Assembly (NCBI RefSeq): GCF_000621705.1
Contig: NZ_JHXO01000007.1
Coordinates: forward strand, 1 to 64,000
DNA: 64,000 nucleotides
Source of the DNA: Prolixibacter bellariivorans ATCC BAA-1284
GTDB taxonomy: Bacteria > Bacteroidota > Bacteroidia > Bacteroidales > Prolixibacteraceae
Reading direction: 5' to 3'
Numbering within the stretch: position 1 is the first letter of the stretch; each line of letters opens with the position of its first letter. The position numbers and the translations under genes are program-made. The notes beneath the pieces are model-generated. The model did not search any database. It saw nothing but the letters and a program-made list of their open reading frames with translations, and was not told the DNA's origin. Positions 60,487 through 64,000 of the stretch are shown here, in pieces.

Positions 60487-62028
60487 ATGGGAGTTTTAGA
60501 TAACATATTTGGGAGAGCTAAGTCGCGAGTTGTGGCAAAAAATAATCGCCCAGGCTTTGAGTCAATGACCGAGTTGAGTCAGATTTCCGTTATCTTCGAA
60601 TGGATTTTCAATCCGGATCCCAGAATATCCCACGACTGTGCCGAAACGATCCACCGACTACTGACATCTCAAAAGGCATTCAAAAATAAGTCTTTATATC
60701 ACACATTAAGGCATATCTCTTTAAGGAAAGAAGATCTGCACAGGTTTGGCGCTTTTAAGGCTGATGTTCAGAATAGCTTGTTCTGTGTAGCTTCGATGAA
60801 TAGCAATGGTTATGTAAGGGAGGAAGCCCTGGTGCATCTGATTAAATCTCCTGGAGAAGAGACTTTCCCTTTTATCCTTTTTCGATTAGCCGATTGGGTT
60901 CCTGCCATCAGACAGACTGCTAAAAACGGTATCAGTGAACTAATCCAACAACGGGAGCTACAATTTCTTATTCGTCATCATAAAATCATTGACTGGTTAT
61001 TGAAAGTTGAAAGGGAGAACCTTCGGGATATTCATGCGGAAATAACCGAATCCATTTTTGCCGACGGGAACATCGAACGAATCATCCGGGACATTGAAGC
61101 TTATGAGGAAAGAGATCGCTATTTTATATTCAGAAATTTAATCTTGCGCGACAAATTAGACGGTCAGATACTGGAGAAGATTTTGACCGACAAAAATTAT
61201 TTGATTCGTTTGTTAGCGGTCCGGAATATGGACTTAGTTGAACGTCCTGAAATCTTAAAAAGGCTGTTGAACGACAGAAGTCAGAAAGTACGGCATTATG
61301 CGATCGGTAAGATTCCTGAGCCCCAGTTGGGCAAATTCCGGACAGAACTGTGCGATATGCTCTTTGACAATTCAACGGCCATAAGGACTATTTCCCGCGC
61401 ACAACTATCAAAAATCAGCAGCATAAATTATCCTGAGAGGTACCGGGAGGAGATTCGAAAGAATCCAAGACCGGGGAATATCATCGGGTTGTCAGAAGTT
61501 GGCGATAAAACCGACATGAACATGTTACGTGCGTTCCTGAAGTCAGATTCTTCAAAACTTCGGGCTGCCGGACTTTTTGCTATTTCGAATTTGGATTACG
61601 ATACGGCGAAGGAACAAGCCTTTGAGTTACTCAACGATTCTGCCATTATGGTAAAATGGACTTGTTCCCATATTATTCCCAAAGAAAGATTATTCGATGA
61701 TTTGCCGAAGTTGAGAAGTATTTATGACCGGGGAACAAACGATACAAAACGGTTCGTATTAAAGATTTTGAGCCGGTATGGCGGATGGGATATTGCCGGT
61801 GATTTTCTGAAGGGAATTAAAGAGACAGATGAGAAAATAAGCCAGACCGCGTCTGCATTTCTCAATGGGTGGTACAACTACTCAGTCAGACTAGGGACCG
61901 CACAGAAAGAAACCGACAAAGAGTATGTAATGGGAATTTACAGGGATTTGAATACAGAGACGCTAAGCCTTTCCAATGACATAAAGAAAATAATAGACGA
62001 GATTCCCTTTATTTTTGGGCAGAAATGA
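60487..62028 (+). CDS. HEAT/Armadillo-type repeat protein, unknown function
   Basis: 513 residues with no signal peptide. Regular helical repeats are visible, for example EEALVHLIKSPGEETFPFIL, NYLIRLLAVRNMDLVERPEI, LNDRSQKVRHYAIGKIPEPQ and SDSSKLRAAGLFAISNLDYD, which fit a HEAT-like superhelix used for protein-protein contacts. No catalytic motif is present. It stands alone behind a cassette-type leader. An in-frame earlier start is not available; ATG 60487 is used. Confidence 0.75.
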   Translation: MGVLDNIFGRAKSRVVAKNNRPGFESMTELSQISVIFEWIFNPDPRISHDCAETIHRLLTSQKAFKNKSLYHTLRHISLRKEDLHRFGAFKADVQNSLFCVASMNSNGYVREEALVHLIKSPGEETFPFILFRLADWVPAIRQTAKNGISELIQQRELQFLIRHHKIIDWLLKVERENLRDIHAEITESIFADGNIERIIRDIEAYEERDRYFIFRNLILRDKLDGQILEKILTDKNYLIRLLAVRNMDLVERPEILKRLLNDRSQKVRHYAIGKIPEPQLGKFRTELCDMLFDNSTAIRTISRAQLSKISSINYPERYREEIRKNPRPGNIIGLSEVGDKTDMNMLRAFLKSDSSKLRAAGLFAISNLDYDTAKEQAFELLNDSAIMVKWTCSHIIPKERLFDDLPKLRSIYDRGTNDTKRFVLKILSRYGGWDIAGDFLKGIKETDEKISQTASAFLNGWYNYSVRLGTAQKETDKEYVMGIYRDLNTETLSLSNDIKKIIDEIPFIFGQK

Positions 62029-62129
62029 AAAGCTGCTGGCTACCTATCTATTGTACCAAGTCATTTTCGCTAAGATTACACTGCTACGACAGGCAAAACA
62101 CCATTCCATAATTGTATAATAGAATAACC

Positions 62130-62179
<50 letters not shown>

Positions 62180-62226
62180 GGTAATGAGGTTTATATGGTT
62201 GGTGTTGATGACTATTGATGCGAATA

Positions 62227-62322
62227 TACTAAATATGGTGCGTTGGTAAATACTAAAAAACGTACTTTTGCATGTACTAAATATGATACGTGAGTATAAA
62301 CTAAATATCCTACAGTTAAAGG
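62227..62322 (+). promoter_or_regulatory. Promoter overlaid by four 24-bp iterons upstream of Fic gene
   Basis: Four direct repeats begin at 62227, 62251, 62275 and 62299, exactly 24 bp apart, sharing TACTAAATAT (AACTAAATAT in the last). The promoter TTG (62243-62245), 17-nt spacer and TACTTTTG (62263-62270) lies within repeats 1 and 2. This is a typical arrangement for autoregulation by a DNA-binding protein of the operon. Confidence 0.75.
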
Positions 62323-62359
62323 TAGTGATAATATTCTTTTCACTTAATTGGGGATTGTT

Positions 62360-63892
62360 ATGGCAACACCGAATGAAAAATTGGCCGAAGCGCTTGCTGA
62401 ACTTAGGAAGCTGCAAAAAGAGAATGACATTGCTATTATCAAGGCTTCCGAGCTAAAAGCTCCTCATAAAAAGTTACTGAAGGCAAACGGGTTCGTCAGG
62501 GACGTCATCAAGGGATGGTATATTTCGTGTCGCCCCGATGAAAGAGCGGGGGATACAACATCCTGGTACATGTCATTCTGGGATTTTATTTCCCGATATC
62601 TCAATGAGCGTTTTGGTGACAAGTGGTGTTTGTCTCCGGACCAATCATTGTTGCTTCATGGCGGAAGCCGGGTTATTCCTAAACAGCTTTTGGTTCGTTC
62701 ACCTTTAGCAAATAACAATGTTGTACAGCTTCTACACGGAACTTCCATTTTCGATCTTAGGCTTGATATCCCTGCCCAAACTGCCTTGGTCAACAGTAAC
62801 GGATTGCAGCTTTATCCCCTTGAAACAGGTCTGATAGCCGTTGGGCCGGATTTTTTTGCCCGGCATAGTACGGATGCCAGAACGTGTCTGACCATGGTTA
62901 AAGACGCGTCGGTAATACTATCTCAACTTCTGGATGGGGGGCATAGTGTGATTGCCGGAAGATTGGCCGGAGCTTTTCGGAATATTGGGAATTCCCGAAT
63001 AGCCGATAATATCCTTAAAACGATGAAATCAGCCGGGTATGACGTTCGGGAAGAAGATCCATTTGAAGAAAGATTGCCGGAACACCTTCTGAGCAGTCGG
63101 GAAAGTTCACCATATATCAGTCGTATAAAGTTGATGTGGCACCAGATGAGAAAAGTTGTGCTGGCGAATTTCCCGGAGCCCCGGAAATTACCTTCTGATA
63201 TTGACGCCTACCTGGCAATGGTGGAAGAACACTACACTAAGGATGCTTATCATTCGCTGTCCATCGAAGGATATCGGGTGACAACCGATCTGATTGAACG
63301 GGTGCGGGATGGGAGATGGAATCCCAGGGGCAACGAGGCGGACAGGGATACTCGTAATGCTATGGCCGCTCGTGGGTATTATCAGGCATTTCAGGCTGTA
63401 AAAGAGAGTATACGTAGAATTCTTGAGGGCGAGAATGCCGGAGAAGTTGCAGATGCCGATCATGGAGATTGGTATCGTGAGTTGTTCGCTCCCGGCGTTG
63501 CTGCAGGATTATTAAAACCAGCCGATCTTGCCGGTTATCGAACCAGTCAGGTTTATATCAAAGGTTCAATGCATACGCCACTTAGTCCCGAAGCAGTGCG
63601 CGATGCCATTCCTGTTTTGTTTGAGTTGTTGCATGCAGAAAAGAATGCAAGTGTCCGGGCGGTTCTTGGTCATTTTATTTTCGTTTATATCCATCCTTAT
63701 ATGGATGGTAATGGTCGGGTAGGACGTTTCTTGTTCAATGCCATGCTGGCCTCAGGCGGATATTCATGGACTGTTATTCCTGTTGAGGAGCGGGATGATT
63801 ATATGGCAGCCCTGGAGCGTGCCAGTGTTGATGGAGACATTTCTGATTTTACCCGATTCTTAGGAGCATTGGTGAAAGGAAACACCGGGTGA
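62360..63892 (+). CDS. Fic-family protein with N-terminal AbiEi-like region
   Basis: About 510 residues from ATG 62360. The N-terminal 60-220 residues (LKAPHKKLLKANGFVRDVIK then WYISCRPDE, DKWCLSPDQSLLLHGG) resemble the winged-helix/AbiEi-type antitoxin domain. The C-terminal Fic domain has the active site HPYMDGNGRVGRF (about 445-457). SLSIEG (about 299-304) matches the autoinhibitory (S/T)xxxE(G/N) helix of class II Fic enzymes. It is expected to AMPylate target proteins and to control its own promoter through the iterons at 62227-62322. TTG 62348 is an unlikely start. Confidence 0.9.
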   Translation: MATPNEKLAEALAELRKLQKENDIAIIKASELKAPHKKLLKANGFVRDVIKGWYISCRPDERAGDTTSWYMSFWDFISRYLNERFGDKWCLSPDQSLLLHGGSRVIPKQLLVRSPLANNNVVQLLHGTSIFDLRLDIPAQTALVNSNGLQLYPLETGLIAVGPDFFARHSTDARTCLTMVKDASVILSQLLDGGHSVIAGRLAGAFRNIGNSRIADNILKTMKSAGYDVREEDPFEERLPEHLLSSRESSPYISRIKLMWHQMRKVVLANFPEPRKLPSDIDAYLAMVEEHYTKDAYHSLSIEGYRVTTDLIERVRDGRWNPRGNEADRDTRNAMAARGYYQAFQAVKESIRRILEGENAGEVADADHGDWYRELFAPGVAAGLLKPADLAGYRTSQVYIKGSMHTPLSPEAVRDAIPVLFELLHAEKNASVRAVLGHFIFVYIHPYMDGNGRVGRFLFNAMLASGGYSWTVIPVEERDDYMAALERASVDGDISDFTRFLGALVKGNTG

Positions 63893-64000
63893 TTTGTTAT
63901 TTGCTTCTCTAAATATCCGGTACAAAGACGTCTGTTCAACAGGTGCTGTGCATTGGGCTTCTCCAGTATTATTTTCATATCCCCAATCCCGATGGCTATC
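63893..64000. other. Window end without an assignable gene
   Basis: The final 108 bp after the Fic stop carry no supported start or recognisable coding segment. A gene could begin or end beyond the window edge. Confidence 0.4.

Overview
The window reads as chromosomal DNA of a Bacteroidota bacterium, probably class Bacteroidia (a Marinilabiliales-like lineage is a guess). The evidence is two SusC/SusD pairs, a PorP/SprF protein beside an OmpA-LysM protein as in type IX secretion loci, an ECF sigma factor with a FecR anti-sigma factor, and several promoters of the Bacteroidota form TTG-N17-19-TAnnTTTG. No tRNA, rRNA, transposase or integrase was seen.

Layout. 0-2.7 kb: PorP/SprF protein (cut by the window edge) and an OmpA/PD40/LysM protein. 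2.7-13.5 kb: an accessory zone of small, AT-rich, mostly unknown genes (a KilA-N remnant, a lone EF-Tu domain-III-like protein, a HAD hydrolase, a DUF4279 protein, an FRG protein and others) separated by long near-identical non-coding modules. 13.9-17.1 kb: a minus-strand operon of a GHKL-ATPase protein, a STAS-like DUF4325 protein and a membrane protein, then an XRE regulator. 17.1-22.9 kb: a hairpin-rich spacer and a GC-rich SusC/SusD pair without an enzyme partner. 24.0-36.7 kb: two minus-strand cobalamin operons, each behind a cobalamin riboswitch: btuB-cobU-cobT-cobS-cobC-cobQ-cobD-cbiB, and DUF71-btuF-cobO-btuC-btuD. They provide corrinoid capture, adenosylation and lower-ligand assembly, but no corrin-ring synthesis. 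37.5-43.3 kb: a TPP-riboswitch operon thiM-thiE-tenA-thiL-thiD, then a HAD phosphatase and a PanE-like reductase; this is thiamine salvage. 43.3-46.0 kb: the accessory modules again, around an SDR gene and a Tat-signal protein. 46.0-59.2 kb: divergent ECF sigma and FecR, then SusC (with an STN domain), SusD, a TlpA-like thioredoxin protein, an alpha/beta hydrolase and an M16 peptidase, suggesting regulated uptake and processing of a peptide-like substrate. 59.4-64 kb: HU-like protein, a HEAT-repeat gene behind another module leader, and a Fic protein whose promoter is overlaid by four 24-bp iterons.

The strongest candidate for something undescribed is the repeat-bounded cassette arrangement. 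Unrelated short genes sit behind the same leader (a TTTTGTTAAYTT block, then an AAATAAAC...TTTACAACTAC block) and, in three cases, between matched inverted boundary motifs such as GTTGTATGC and GCATACAAC. It resembles a cassette array, but no recombinase is visible and the boundaries do not match canonical integron attC sites. The same intergenic DNA also carries several unrelated short tandem arrays with 21-24 bp units, three of them sharing an exact 23-bp unit at 7.8, 37.3 and 45.8 kb.
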